Below are positions 12,146-22,682 of a DNA stretch of 64,000 bases, in pieces. This stretch comes from Chamaecyparis obtusa (taxonomy: Eukaryota; Streptophyta; Pinopsida; Cupressales; Cupressaceae). Below the pieces are notes generated by a model, which saw nothing but the letters and a program-made list of their open reading frames with translations, was not told where the DNA came from and made no database searches. Each line of letters begins with the position of its first letter. Within the stretch, counting starts at the first letter, position 1. The stretch is from the NCBI GenBank assembly GCA_027943335.1, contig BSBK01001118.1, forward strand, positions 1,353,501 through 1,417,500, written 5' to 3'. The position numbers and the translations under genes are program-made.

Positions 12146-12631
12146 GTTATTGCTGATCAATTAGCAGATGCACCTATGATTGATGATACACCAATGCAAA
12201 TGGAATTTCCAAATTCCTCTATCATGACTCTTTCTTCTAGAGAATGGCAGTTATTCTTCGACGGCTCCTATACATAGAATGGATCAGGAGTAGGCATATT
12301 GTTCATAACTCCTCAAGGATACTCAATCCCAAAAGCATTTAGATTAAATTTCCCTTGCATAAACAATATTGTAGAATATGAAGCCCTTCTTAATGGCATG
12401 AAACTAGCAATTGAGTGGAGAGTAACAGAGCTACACATTCATGGAGACTCCCAACTTTTAATCCATCAAGTCAATGATGTGTACCAAACTAAAAATCAAA
12501 AGCTCATACCATACAAGAGAATGGTAGATGATCTAAAGAATTATTTCATAGCTATCACATTTGAGCAAATACCTAGAACAGAGAACAAGGTTGTCGATGC
12601 AATGGCAATGCTATCTACTCTATTACAATAG
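12146..12631 (+). pseudogene. Element A second, archaeal-type RNase H
   Basis: A second RNase H follows directly. It starts at FFDGSY (12256-12273), then GSGVGILFITPQG, VEYEALLNGMKLA, HGDSQLLIHQV and KVVDAMAML. These supply the full Asp-Glu-Asp-Asp catalytic set (FDGS, EYEALL, GDSQ, VVDA), unlike the first domain. This extra domain defines the Tat/Ogre lineage and presumably removes the RNA strand during reverse transcription. Stops: TAG near 12275 and at 12629, both in contexts where Gln is common. Confidence 0.82.
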
Positions 12632-12868
12632 CCTAAACATGAGCTACGCTACGAGTTCCTGGTGGAAGCACTATCTTATCCTGCATATGACTCCCCTAAA
12701 ACCTGCATGATCTACATTGTTGTTGGTCATGATTCATCCAGATACAAAAACCTATTTTCCTATCTCCAAGACCAAATCATTCCCGATACCTTCAATCGCC
12801 ATGAAAAGAGATACCTTATCTGTAATGCCTCCCGATATGTCATCATTGGTCACGATCTGTACAAATGA

Positions 12869-13996
12869 GGTCTAGATGGTATGCTACTTAGATGTTTAGA
12901 ACAGGAAGAGTCTCAATGTGCATTAGAGGAATTCCATGATGGTATTTTTGGGTCACACTCGAATGGTTTAACACTAGCTCAAAAACTTATTATGGTTGGG
13001 TACTATGGGCCTGAAATGGAGAAAGAGTCTATCAAGTTTGCTAAGAACTGTCAAAAGTGTCAAGTGCATGGCAACTTAATTCATGCTCCAGGGAGAGATC
13101 TAATTCCCTTTACTACACAATGGCCTTTTCACCAATGGGCATTTGATCTTATAGGAGCTATACATCCTCATTCTTCTAATGGACATACCCATATAATCAT
13201 AGCTACAGATTATTTTACAAAATGGGTAGAAGTAGTCCCTTTGACACAAGCAACTGGAAAACAAATATCTATGTTCATCTTGAACTATATCATATGCAGA
13301 TATGGGATACCTCATTCCATAACCACAGATAATGGTGGACAATTTAAGAACAAAGACTTGGATGATTTATGTGCCAAATTCAAGATTACACAACATTGGT
13401 CATCTATCTACTATCCTCAAGGGAATGGACAAGTAGAGGCTTCTAATAAGAATCTATTGAAAATCTTACACCGTACAGTTAATAAAACAGGAAGAGACTG
13501 GCATCTCATGATCAATCCAGCTCTCTGGGCCTACAGAACAAGTTTCAAAATGCCCACTAGGGCTACACCTTTCGCTTTAGTTTATGGGTCTAAAGCAGTA
13601 CTGCCTATTAAGGTTGAAATCCCATCACTAAGAATCAGAATGCATGGTCTAGTAACTAATGATGACTATAGAGTGTCTAGGTTGCAAGAACTTGAACTAC
13701 TAGATGAGCGCAGACAAGCAGCATATGATCATCTCAAAGTATATCAAAAAAGAATGTCTAGAGGTTACAACAAGAAAGTTAGACACAGAGAATTTCAGGT
13801 TGGTGATCTAGTCTTGAGAGAGAATCCTAAAAATCAATCACATCGAGAATGCAAGGGGAAGTTTGAACCCAACTAGCTGGGTCCCTTTGTAATCACTGCT
13901 ACTTTTGGCTCTGGTGCCTATCAACTCTCACCGACTGAAGGACAACAGCTCTGAGAACCAATCAATGTTCTCCATCTGAAGAAATTCTACACCTAA
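12869..13996 (+). pseudogene. Element A integrase
   Basis: The zinc-binding HHCC region is present (FHDGIFGSHSN ... CQKCQVHG). The catalytic core has Asp in FDLIGA (13142), Asp in TTDNGGQF (13328) and Glu in GQVEASNK (13436), with exactly 35 residues between the second and third: the DD35E signature of retroviral-type integrase, which joins the cDNA to target DNA. The C-terminal part continues past a TAG at 13874 (TGG in relatives, before LGPF) and a TGA, to a natural TAA at 13994. No chromodomain follows. The 331-codon piece 12881-13876 is open. Confidence 0.88.
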
Positions 13997-16350
13997 GGCA
14001 TTTAGTCTATGGTAAAATGTCCTAAAAAAATTGTAAAAATTGAAAAAAGTCCTGAAAAAATGAACATCTTGGTGAAAACCTAGCAATAGGTGCCTTGATG
14101 ATTCACAAAAAAAGTAAAAAATTGAAAAAGAACAAAAAATTGAAAAAATGAAAAATACAAAAAAATAAGAAAAAGAAAAAGTGCCTTGGTGAAAACCTGG
14201 AAACAGGCACCTTGGTAGCAAAAATAGAATCTCTGCCAAGATGGTGAAAACCTGGCAAACGGGTGCCACTTGTTTCAAAATGCTCCATCTATTAGCGCAA
14301 TCTTGGTCTTTCCCAGCTTTCAATCTTGCTTTAGTTTGTACATATCTCTCAGTTTTTTTTTGCATTCCTATTTTCAATAAGTCGATCTGTACACCAATCA
14401 GCTCAAGTGTCTGTATCCTATCAATGTTAAAACTTGGGGGCAATCAATGTCATATCCTATGGCCTCCAGTATATCTTAGAAGTGTCATATCCAGTCAAGG
14501 TCCTTTGAAGCTTCATTTGAGTCAGTCAATCAGTCTTGTCTCTAGAAAGGATTTTGCATCTACAACAACGCAATCAAACTGAAAACACAAACTGAAAACA
14601 ATTTATGCTTTTTACATGTTTTTATCTCCTTGTATGCTTACTGATTCACATTGAGATTTTTGCATATTATGTCCTTTCGAGCTCTTCGATGATGTCCTTT
14701 ATAGGATTTAGATAGTAATGACTGGGGGCATAATATTTTCTTTTTTTTCTTCTTGTATGTGAAAATCTAACAACTTTGGAAATTCTGGAATGAAATGATG
14801 TCTGACTATAAGATCCTCTATCTCGAATTGGATGGCCATGTGTACCTCGACCATTGATACCCAAAAATTTCAAGGAAGTTTGATCTAACTATTGTCTTTT
14901 TGAGTGAGTTCTTTCTCCTACTGTGAAACATGATCTTACCTAAGGATGTGAATGATAAAGGGTCACTATGGGTAATTCACATTGGTTTTAGAATGATCTC
15001 TTGACTGCTTGATGTGTTTTTAATGCAAGGCGTATTCAGGTCATCATGACGTTTATGTTTTGATGCTTATACAAATTGCTATATCAAAATGGACATGATA
15101 TTCAGGTCATCCTAGCGTTTGTGCCTTGGTGCTTATATCTAATCCGACATTCCGAAAACCAAATCAATATTCATATATCTATGGTTTCCTAATCAGTGGG
15201 TGTTGTATTGATTCCTGCGCATACAAATCGATATTCATATGTCTATGGTTTCATAACTAGTGGGCATTGTCTTGATTTATCCGATTACCTAAAAATTCAA
15301 TGATGAGAATGACCGACACATGATCAATGACTAGGTCCTAGGTCTTAGGTTACATTTCATTTTGCTTGGTTCTTTGCATCTTGCATGTTTGCATGATCTC
15401 ACAATGGCTAAACAAACTTCAACACTTAAATGATTCTTCAATCACATCTTCAAATCTAACAAGAGCTGAATCTCACATGAAGGTTGCTCCAATGAAACAT
15501 CAAGTAGAATCCTTTTTCGAGATCAAAATTAAAATCTGAGATCATTCATATTATTAACTACTTGCATAATTGACCTTTGATCATCACAAAAATCTAGAAT
15601 TCAACTTAACTGATTATCTTACATCAAACTCTCAAAATTTCAAAATGGTCACCTCATGGTCAAACCTAGTCAAACTTGGTCTTCTAGACCTCTAAATGAT
15701 GCAGAATGTGTTCTCAAATGTGTTTAACCACTTTTCAAATCAATTAACATGCTTATGAACTATCAACGTTGACTTTTCTTGTCAGATTTCAATTTTTATC
15801 CCGAAGGGGGCATGGTATTGCACATCATTCAAATTCTGTAATCTAAATTTGAAATCATATCTTTCCTCAGTAATCAAGACAACAACCACATCTAGTTGTT
15901 GATTCATCAAAAAGACCTCATCACTTGGGGCAAATCAATCATCGCTCGGGGCATATCAGATTCATCGAGATCCATATCAATCTGGTATTCTCCTAATCTT
16001 GTAAACTATATCAGTCTTTTGTAACCATCGGTTCATTAGTGTTACTTCCTTGGTTCTTCGTAACTGAAGGGTTCAGATGTGATACCAATGTGATTCTTAT
16101 TGACAATCAGGTCTGGAATCGGTCACTCACTTCTTTGCAATCTTAAGGTTCAGAATCAAGCGTTTTGACACTTCTTCGCAATCATCGGTTCATTGCTGTT
16201 ATAGTTAACATTATCTTTGGTCATTCAGGACCTATTATCTTCATATCAAACTTCAATCAATTTTTGTTTCATATCAATATCAATTTCAAACATCAGTTTC
16301 AACATCATACACAGACTGTCTTTGAACCATTGTGCTTCGCATAGCAATTC
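13997..16350 (+). other. 3' untranslated tail of element A with internal short repeats
   Basis: 2.35 kb without a gene. It contains three diverged copies of a GGTGAAAACCTGG unit next to GGTGCC/GGCACC (14065-14100, 14181-14216, 14234-14268), a 67-bp tandem pair built on TATTCAGGTCATC (15032, 15099), a 64-bp tandem pair beginning AAATCRATATTCATAT (15160, 15224), and several GGGGGCA purine runs (14436, 14726, 15806). Confidence 0.65.
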
Positions 16351-16364
16351 AAAGAGGGGCAAAA
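16351..16364 (+). other. Polypurine tract of element A
   Basis: AAAGAGGGGCAAAA directly abuts the TG of the 3' LTR and would prime plus-strand DNA synthesis. Confidence 0.85.
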
Positions 16365-17597
16365 TGTAATATCCCAAAAATGGGCTATAGGTTCATTAAT
16401 CTCCTATATCGACACATCGAACAAAATCGACATCAAAGTCCTAACCTAAGGCACATCTAAACATCATCGAATCCTAATTGATTATCTCAAATTCTGCATC
16501 GGGGAATATTCCTAGTAATATTCCTATTTATCATAATTATCTTTAATTTAATGATTATTTGAGGATAAATATTATTTATCCTAAAGTTTGATTAATTGAA
16601 TATTTTGAATATTTAATTAATTAGATTTAATACTGCCACTTAATTATTTAATTGAATTTAATTATATTTATTCCTAATTATTATTATTTAAATTTGACAA
16701 TAAATCAAAATTCCTATCATTAATTGATTAAATTCTTATTTAATTAATTAAAGAAAGTTGTCATATTTAATGATATTATTTGGAATAAAAGTTTGATTTA
16801 ATAATTGATCAACCCATAAATCATTGTTTTATTTTTAAAATCAGTTAAGTTGAGGATAAATCACTTTATTTATTAATTTAATTCATAATTAATTATGCAC
16901 ATCCAAAAAGTAGTTAAACTATAAATCAGAAAATCAATTCAAGTTGTTTTAAAAATAAACTCAACTCTCTTTTGAGATGAAAGCTAATCTCAACTTCTGA
17001 TTTAAATCAAAAAGTTGTTTTTGCATGATTTTTTATGAATTAAATATTCTTAATTTCTTGTTGACTCAAAAATCAACTAGAGTGATTTATGGCTCTTTCC
17101 ATGCATCCCCAAAGCCCTAGATTTCTATAAAATCAAGGCTTCAGCTCTTCACAAATCATCTCTCAAGCTTTCAATCTCAACATCTCATATTTTGCAAACT
17201 TATGCTAGCGAATTGGTATCTGAAAAATTTTGCGAATCAACCATGTTTGTGAGATGAATTTTGTTTTTCATATCAATTCTTAGAATCATTGCATATCATT
17301 TTTTCATATAGATTAGATTTCATATCATTTTTCATCATAATTGCACAGAAAAACCAAAAATATAGATTAATTTGCATCTAATTCATATCTAGATTCTACA
17401 TTCAAATCCTTCGTTTAGGTGTCGTCAAGGTCACTGATCTCGGTCCAATCTGAGAATACATACTCGCATCTACTAGAAGGCAGTAAATCACTTAGTTAGA
17501 TTAGTTTTCCTTTCACTGCATGATTTTGATTTCATCTAACCTCTAATGTTTTATTGAAGTGTTGTGTCTACAACTAGGTACAAAATTCACACACACA
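16365..17597 (+). repeat. 3' LTR of element A
   Basis: Same length (1233 bp) as the left LTR, with about 40 differences counted by eye. Begins TGTAATATCC and ends ACACACACA, followed by the target duplication. TATA-like box at 17126-17133. Confidence 0.93.
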
Positions 17598-17602
17598 GTA
17601 AC
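17598..17602. repeat. Target-site duplication of element A, right copy
   Basis: GTAAC, identical to 2999-3003. Confidence 0.93.
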
Positions 17603-17843
17603 CATGCGTAACTGAATTATCTACCTGAACCTTGGAGCAAGATGGTTTTTCTGCCATCGACTCGATAACTTATATTCATCTACCTACTTGTGCATATGCG
17701 CTTTGCATGGTTGAACTCACACCTCATAAAGGAATGATCAAGCTAACCTTAGTAGACTCAACCTAATGCTTTATCTGCACTCAACTTGTCCCTTTAAAAA
17801 AAAAAATTGGTGTGTTTTTGCATGTAAATTTATGGGCATGACA
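17603..17843 (+). repeat. 5' LTR of element B, final part
   Basis: Continues the B LTR after element A and matches 26609-26848. It ends with GGGCATGACA, followed within 2 nt by the primer-binding site. Confidence 0.9.
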
Positions 17844-17845
17844 CT

Positions 17846-17857
17846 TTGTATTAGAGC
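17846..17857 (+). other. Primer-binding site, initiator tRNA-Met type (element B)
   Basis: TTGTATTAGAGC matches the canonical TGGTATCAGAGC at 10 of 12 positions, including one C-to-T change, and lies 2 nt after the LTR. Confidence 0.82.
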
Positions 17858-17929
17858 CTAGATTTCAACATTGGAACCTAAACCCATTACGTTTCTTAGC
17901 TAACTTTAACCTTTTTTTAAATTGTTAGG

Positions 17930-19330
17930 ATGTCTCCCCTTACACATCAAGCTCAAAGACGTATTAGAGGACAAGGAACTAGGCGAGCCCCCTTAGTTCG
18001 CGAACAAGATGAACAAAGGGCCAAGATATCAGTAGTTAATCAACCACCACCACCACCACTAGATCCTAATCAGGAGGTCTTGCTAGCCTTGTAGAACCTC
18101 ATTTGGGTTATACAAGAGAGTTTGCCTCCAGTTAACCCTCAGTCAAAGCACTAGTTGTCTGGAGGACATAGATCAGAGGCTAGAGAGAGGACTAGGAGTC
18201 CTCCACGAGATCGTGAGGAAGGGCAGGGGGAACATGAGGTGGAATTGGTTCACATGCCGAAACCACCACCTGAAATTGTTTAGAGGGCACCCCGTGATGT
18301 TGGGGACCATATTAGAGATCTCTTAAAGTTACAGCCACCTTTGTATTATGGTTCTACAGAGGGTACAGATGCCGAGGCATGGCTTTTGAGCTTAGACAAG
18401 TGTTTTGGGTTGATTCAGTATGATAGCAATGTTAAGGCCCATTTTCCAGTACACCTTTTGAGAGGAGGTGCTTCCACATGGTGGAAACAGGAAGAATTTA
18501 AGAACAATACTACTATGGATACTATGACTTGGGAAACCTTCCTAGAGAGGTTTTGAGATAGGTACCTATCAAAGCACTATAGACAGTGGTGTATTGATGA
18601 GTTCCACGAGCTCCAGCAAAGGGGACTCATAGTACTACAGTATGAGACCCGATTCCTTGAGTTGTTACCTTATGTAGACTACATGAAGGATGAAAAGCTA
18701 TGAGTCAATCATTTTGTTTAGGGACTCAATGATTGGATAGAGGGACAGGTTTTCATGACCTCACTAGGGACCCTTCGTGAGGTAGTTGAGATGGCTTTGG
18801 TTGCAGAAGATATTTGAGGTAAGTCTAGAGATTCTTGTGACCGGTCTCAGAACTATAACTCCGCATCATAGTCACAAGAGCACCAAAAGAGTCACTGGAA
18901 GGGTAATAATAGGCATTCTTTGGGGTCTTTTAATAAGAACCCACAGCAGCAGACTCAGCAAAACTAAAAATAGAAACCATAGGGTCAACAGGGCTCTAAG
19001 CCCAAATAGTGGCAGACATAGGGACCGAGGAAGGATCAGTGACAACAGTATACAGATGCACCCCCAGCACGGACTCAGCAATCCTCTTGGAGTGGTTTTA
19101 ACAATTCTAGTAGGACCGAAGGACAATAGTTCTCCAGGCCACAGGGAGTTCAGACTCACACTCATGGTCCTTGCTATGCATGTGGTGCCATGGGGCACTT
19201 AGCTCGTGATTGTCCACAAGGTCAGATGACAAGCGGTCAGCATATGGAAGCATCAGAGCCTACAGTTGGAGACTTGGGAAAGTCTCATAGGGTATTTGCA
19301 GTGGTGGATAACCGCTAGGCCGAGCACCAG
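17930..19330 (+). pseudogene. Element B gag with CCHC zinc knuckle
   Basis: The start at 17930 opens MSPLTHQAQRRIRGQG. The capsid core is seen at about 18335-18560 (YYGSTEGTDAEAWLLSLDKCF, GGASTWWKQEEFKN), followed by a Gln-rich stretch and an intact zinc knuckle CYACGAMGHLARDC (19172-19213). All of it lies in one frame, but with many stops. In the Gln-rich stretch (about 18868-19125) stop codons, mostly TAG, fall repeatedly among Gln codons, suggesting CAG-to-TAG decay. Gag would package the element RNA. Clearly inactive. Confidence 0.82.
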
Positions 19331-19860
19331 GCCACAGTGATAGAGGCTGCAGGTATGATCAGTGGTAATAGTGTTACCATATTATTTGATTCTGGTGCTA
19401 CTGATTCTTTTATATCTCCATTTATTATGGAGCGTTGCAGGCTTGTGGCAGTTAGACAAGAAGTTAGTTGTGAAGTGGAGTTAGCATCAGGGTCTACAGT
19501 GTCAATCAACTCTTTAGTGAAGGATAGCCAGGTGTAGATTGGTGATTTCATCACTACTGTAGATCTTCGTATCACACCTCTTGGTTCTTATGACATAGTA
19601 CTTGGCATGGATTGGCTTTATGCCCACAGAGCTAAGTTAGATTGTCGACAAAAGAGGATTGAGTGCCTTGATGATCATGGTACTCCTATTGTGATTTGTG
19701 AAATTCAAAGATGCATTTCCTTTCATATGATCTCAACCATGCAGCTTAAGCGAAGCATGCGGAAGGGATGTTATCTTTTTGCTATTACTATCAGTGATAG
19801 AGAGGATGAGGAGGAAAGGGAACCATCTCTTGAAGATTATCCTATACTTAAGGAGTATGC
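19331..19860 (+). pseudogene. Element B protease region
   Basis: Open from 19337 after a TAG. The retropepsin active site is ILFDSGATDSFIS (about 19379-19417), and the second conserved block is YDIVLGMDWLYAHRA (about 19589-19633). A TAG interrupts at about 19535. In gypsy elements this protease lies between Gag and RT and matures the polyprotein. Confidence 0.82.
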
Positions 19861-20780
19861 AAATGTGTTTCCTACTGAGCTTCCAGGTATGCCTCCTCGT
19901 AGAGTAGTAGATTTCCATATAGATCTTGTGCCAGGAGCTGCTCCAATTTTGAGGGCACCTTATAGGATGACCACTAATGAGATTAATGAGCTCAAGATTT
20001 AGTTAGAGGAACTCTTGGAGAAGGGTCACATTCATCCTAGTGTTTCACCTTGGGGTGCACCTGTTATCTTCGTTAAGAAGAAGGATGGATCCTTGCGGTT
20101 ATGTATGGACTACCGATAACTTAATAAGCTTACCATCAAGACTCGGTATCCGTTCTCCAGGATTGATGATTTATTTGATCAGATTAAGGGTGCTAAAGTG
20201 TTTTCCAAGATTGATCTTAAGTCAGATTACCATCATTTATGAATTGTTGACAGTGACATTCCTACGATTGCATTTCGTACCAGATATGGGCATTATGAGT
20301 TCACAATTGTACCTTTTGGGCTCACCAATGCTCCAACAGTTTTCATGAGCCTTATGAATGGGGTATTCTACACTTTCCTTGGTAAGTTTTTAGTTGTGTT
20401 TCTTGATGATATCTTGATTTATTCACGGGATGAAGAGGAGAAAGAAGAGCACTTGAGATAGTTATTACAGTATCTTAGAGATGATTAGTTGTATGGCAAT
20501 TTGTCCAAATGTGCCTTTTATAGGACAGAAATTCATTACCTTGGGCATGTTATTTCAAGAGATGGAATCTTAGTAGATCCATCTAAGATTAGAGCCATCA
20601 TGGATTGGCATCCACCTACTTTAGTGACCGATGTCAAGAGTTTTATGGGATTAGCAGGTTATTACAAGCATTTTGTAAAGGTTTTTTTTAGAGTGGTACA
20701 TCCCATCACTTCTCTTCAGCATAAGGGAAAGAAATTTGAGTCGACCGAGAAGTGCAAGAGGGCCTTTTAGGATTTCAATA
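19861..20780 (+). pseudogene. Element B reverse transcriptase
   Basis: Landmarks in frame 2: [67 protein letters not shown], the catalytic [11 protein letters not shown] (about 20392-20424), and ILVDPSKIRAIMDWHPP. Stops include TAG after LKI (about 20000), TAA in the DYRxLNK motif, TGA after HHL, and TAGs near 20459 and 20486, mostly where relatives have Gln or Arg. Confidence 0.87.
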
Positions 20781-21200
20781 AGGCACTTACCAGTGCTCCT
20801 ATTCTAGCAATGCCTGATCGGTCAGTGGATTTTATTGTATGCACAGATGCTTCCCTAGATGGTTTAGGAGCAGTTCTTATATAGAATGGGCAAGCCATTG
20901 CATATGAGTCCAGGAAACTTAAGACTCATAAGCTCAATTATCCCACTCATGACCTTGAGTTAGCTACAGTGGTTCATGCCTTAATAAGATGGTGACATTT
21001 CCTTTTGGGTCATCAGTTTGAGCTCCATTCAGATCATCAGAGCTTACAGTATATCTTCTCTCAGTCGAACCTGAATGCACATCAACGTAGGTGGATGGAA
21101 TTCCTATATGAGTATGATTTTGATGTCCACTACATCAAGGGTAAAGAGAATGTGGTTGCCAATGCTTTGAGTAGGAGACATCATGGGGCCTACTCTATGA
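20781..21200 (+). pseudogene. Element B RNase H
   Basis: Seen as [54 protein letters not shown] and NVVANALSRR. The catalytic Asp (TDAS), Glu (DLEL), Asp (SDHQ) and Asp/Asn region are recognisable, so this single RNase H is not degenerate at key residues, unlike the first one in A. Stops: TAG near 20768, TAG near 20882 (before NGQAI) and TGA near 20994. Confidence 0.85.
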
Positions 21201-21389
21201 CAGTAGGTACAGAATTAGGGATCAGATATTACATCACTTGCATGAGGATGTTTGGTATGCAGAGCTTAGTCAGGTCATTCAGTCTTAGAGTACCCTTGAG
21301 GGTAAGTATTCAAGATATTCCCTAGATTCTGATGGGCTTTATGCCATATAGGACACATCTATGTCCCATCCTCTGGAGATTTGTGAGTT

Positions 21390-22250
21390 TTCATCATGTT
21401 AGAGGCTCATAGAGCACCTTATGCAGCGCATCCCAGAGTCAAGAAGATGCATGCAAATTTGAGGCAATTATATCATTGGCCATGGATGAGACAAAACATA
21501 GCTGAGATAGTGGCATGATGACTTGAGTGCCAGAGGGTTAAGGCAGAGCATCGTCACCTTGGTGGTTTGCTTCAGCCTCATGAGATACCAAAGTGGAAGT
21601 GGGATGTTATTTCCATGGATTTCATCATTGATCTCCCTATGTCATCTCGACACCATGATGTCATCATGGTGACGGTTGACAAACTAACTAAAGTAGCCCA
21701 CTTCTCACCTATTCAGACCACTTTTACAACCCCAGCAGTAGCATAGGTTTTCTTATGGGATATTTTCAGATTTCATGGCATACCTCATAAGATTATTTCT
21801 GATCGAGACTCTCTCTTCACATGATCTTTCTAGAGAGGATTACAGACAGCTTTGGGAACTAAGCTCAATTTTAGCACTTCTTATCACCCAAAGATTGATG
21901 GTCAGACAGAGAGGGTAAATTAGGTGTTGGAGGATATTCTCTACATGTATGTCATGGATCATCAGACTAGGTGGGAGGAGTACCTTCATTTGGTGGATTT
22001 TTCCTACAATAATGGGCATCACACTTCTCTAGGTATGACTCCCTATCAGGCATTATATGGCAGACCATGCAAGACACCATTGAGTTGGGACCGCATTGAG
22101 GATAGAGTTGCTTTAGGTCCTGAGTTAGTGTGAGAGTTGGAGGAACAGGTGACTTTGATTAGACAACATCTGAAGGAGGTACAGGATAGGTAGAAGAAGT
22201 ATGCAGATGCCAAGAGGGAAGATCGTAGTTATCAAGTTGGGGATAGAGTT
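21390..22250 (+). pseudogene. Element B integrase
   Basis: After a frame change from RNase H, an HHCC zinc region is visible (EAHRAPYAAHPRV ... LECQRVKAEH, about 21405-21550). The catalytic core follows: SMDFIIDLPMS, HGIPHKIISDRDSLFT and the Glu motif DGQTERVN (about 21895-21922). Beyond it are YNNGHHTSLGMTPYQALYGR and QVGDRVFLRV. TAG stops fall after AVA, VN and VQDR, each a Gln position in relatives. Inactive. Confidence 0.83.
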
Positions 22251-22670
22251 TTTCTGAGAGTGCAGCCACATAAGATTCCAATCTGATTTGGAAAGGGCTC
22301 TAAGCTTACACCCAAATTTTTTGGTCCTTTTGAGAGTCTTGAGCGGATAGGTCCTGTCGCCTATCATCTCACTTTGCCACCGAGCTTGTCACGCATCCAC
22401 AATGTTTTTCATGTGTCAATGTTGAGGAAGTATATTTTTTATAAGACTCATATCATAGATTGGGATGCCTTGTAGGTGAAGGTCAGTTGGCTTTGGAGAC
22501 CATCCGCATTTTGGCATGCCAGATGCTACCACTTTGAGGCCGAGAGCTTGACCAGTTTAGGGTCCAGTGGGATTGCTATGATGAGGTTACGACATCATGG
22601 GAGGACGCATCACAGATGAGAGCACAGTATCCCCATCTTTTTTATGAACTCCAGGAGGAAGTTCGTGCCT
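22251..22670 (+). pseudogene. Element B integrase C-terminus with chromodomain-like tail
   Basis: [36 protein letters not shown] and then, after frame damage, a segment reading RVQWDCYDEVTTSWED and MRAQYPHLFYEL (about 22558-22650). This matches the conserved end of chromovirus integrases, where a chromodomain targets insertion to heterochromatin. Family assignment rests on this and on domain order. Confidence 0.68.
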
Positions 22671-22682
22671 AGGGGGGGAGGA
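22671..22682 (+). other. Polypurine tract of element B
   Basis: AGGGGGGGAGGA immediately before the TGTGAGGCCT start of the 3' LTR. Confidence 0.85.

Larger units (their letters stand above)
3004..17597 (+). mobile_element. Element A: complete Tat-lineage Ty3/gypsy retrotransposon nested in B
   Basis: A 14,594-bp element bounded by two 1233-bp LTRs (3004-4236, 16365-17597) that begin TG and end CA, flanked by the 5-bp duplication GTAAC. Inside are a Lys-tRNA primer site, a 2.3-kb leader, a gag-protease-G-patch-RT-RNase H-second RNase H-integrase coding region in essentially one frame (6539-13996), a 2.3-kb 3' tail and a polypurine tract. The second, archaeal-type RNase H before integrase is the mark of the Tat/Ogre lineage. 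By eye the LTRs differ at about 40 of 1233 positions, so insertion is fairly recent but not current. About 15 stops and a pair of frameshifts make it non-autonomous. Confidence 0.92.

Noticed and set aside
14436..15815. GGGGGCA purine runs as alternative polypurine tracts or LTR starts
   Set aside because: Alignment of the two 1233-bp LTRs and the target duplication places the border at 16365.
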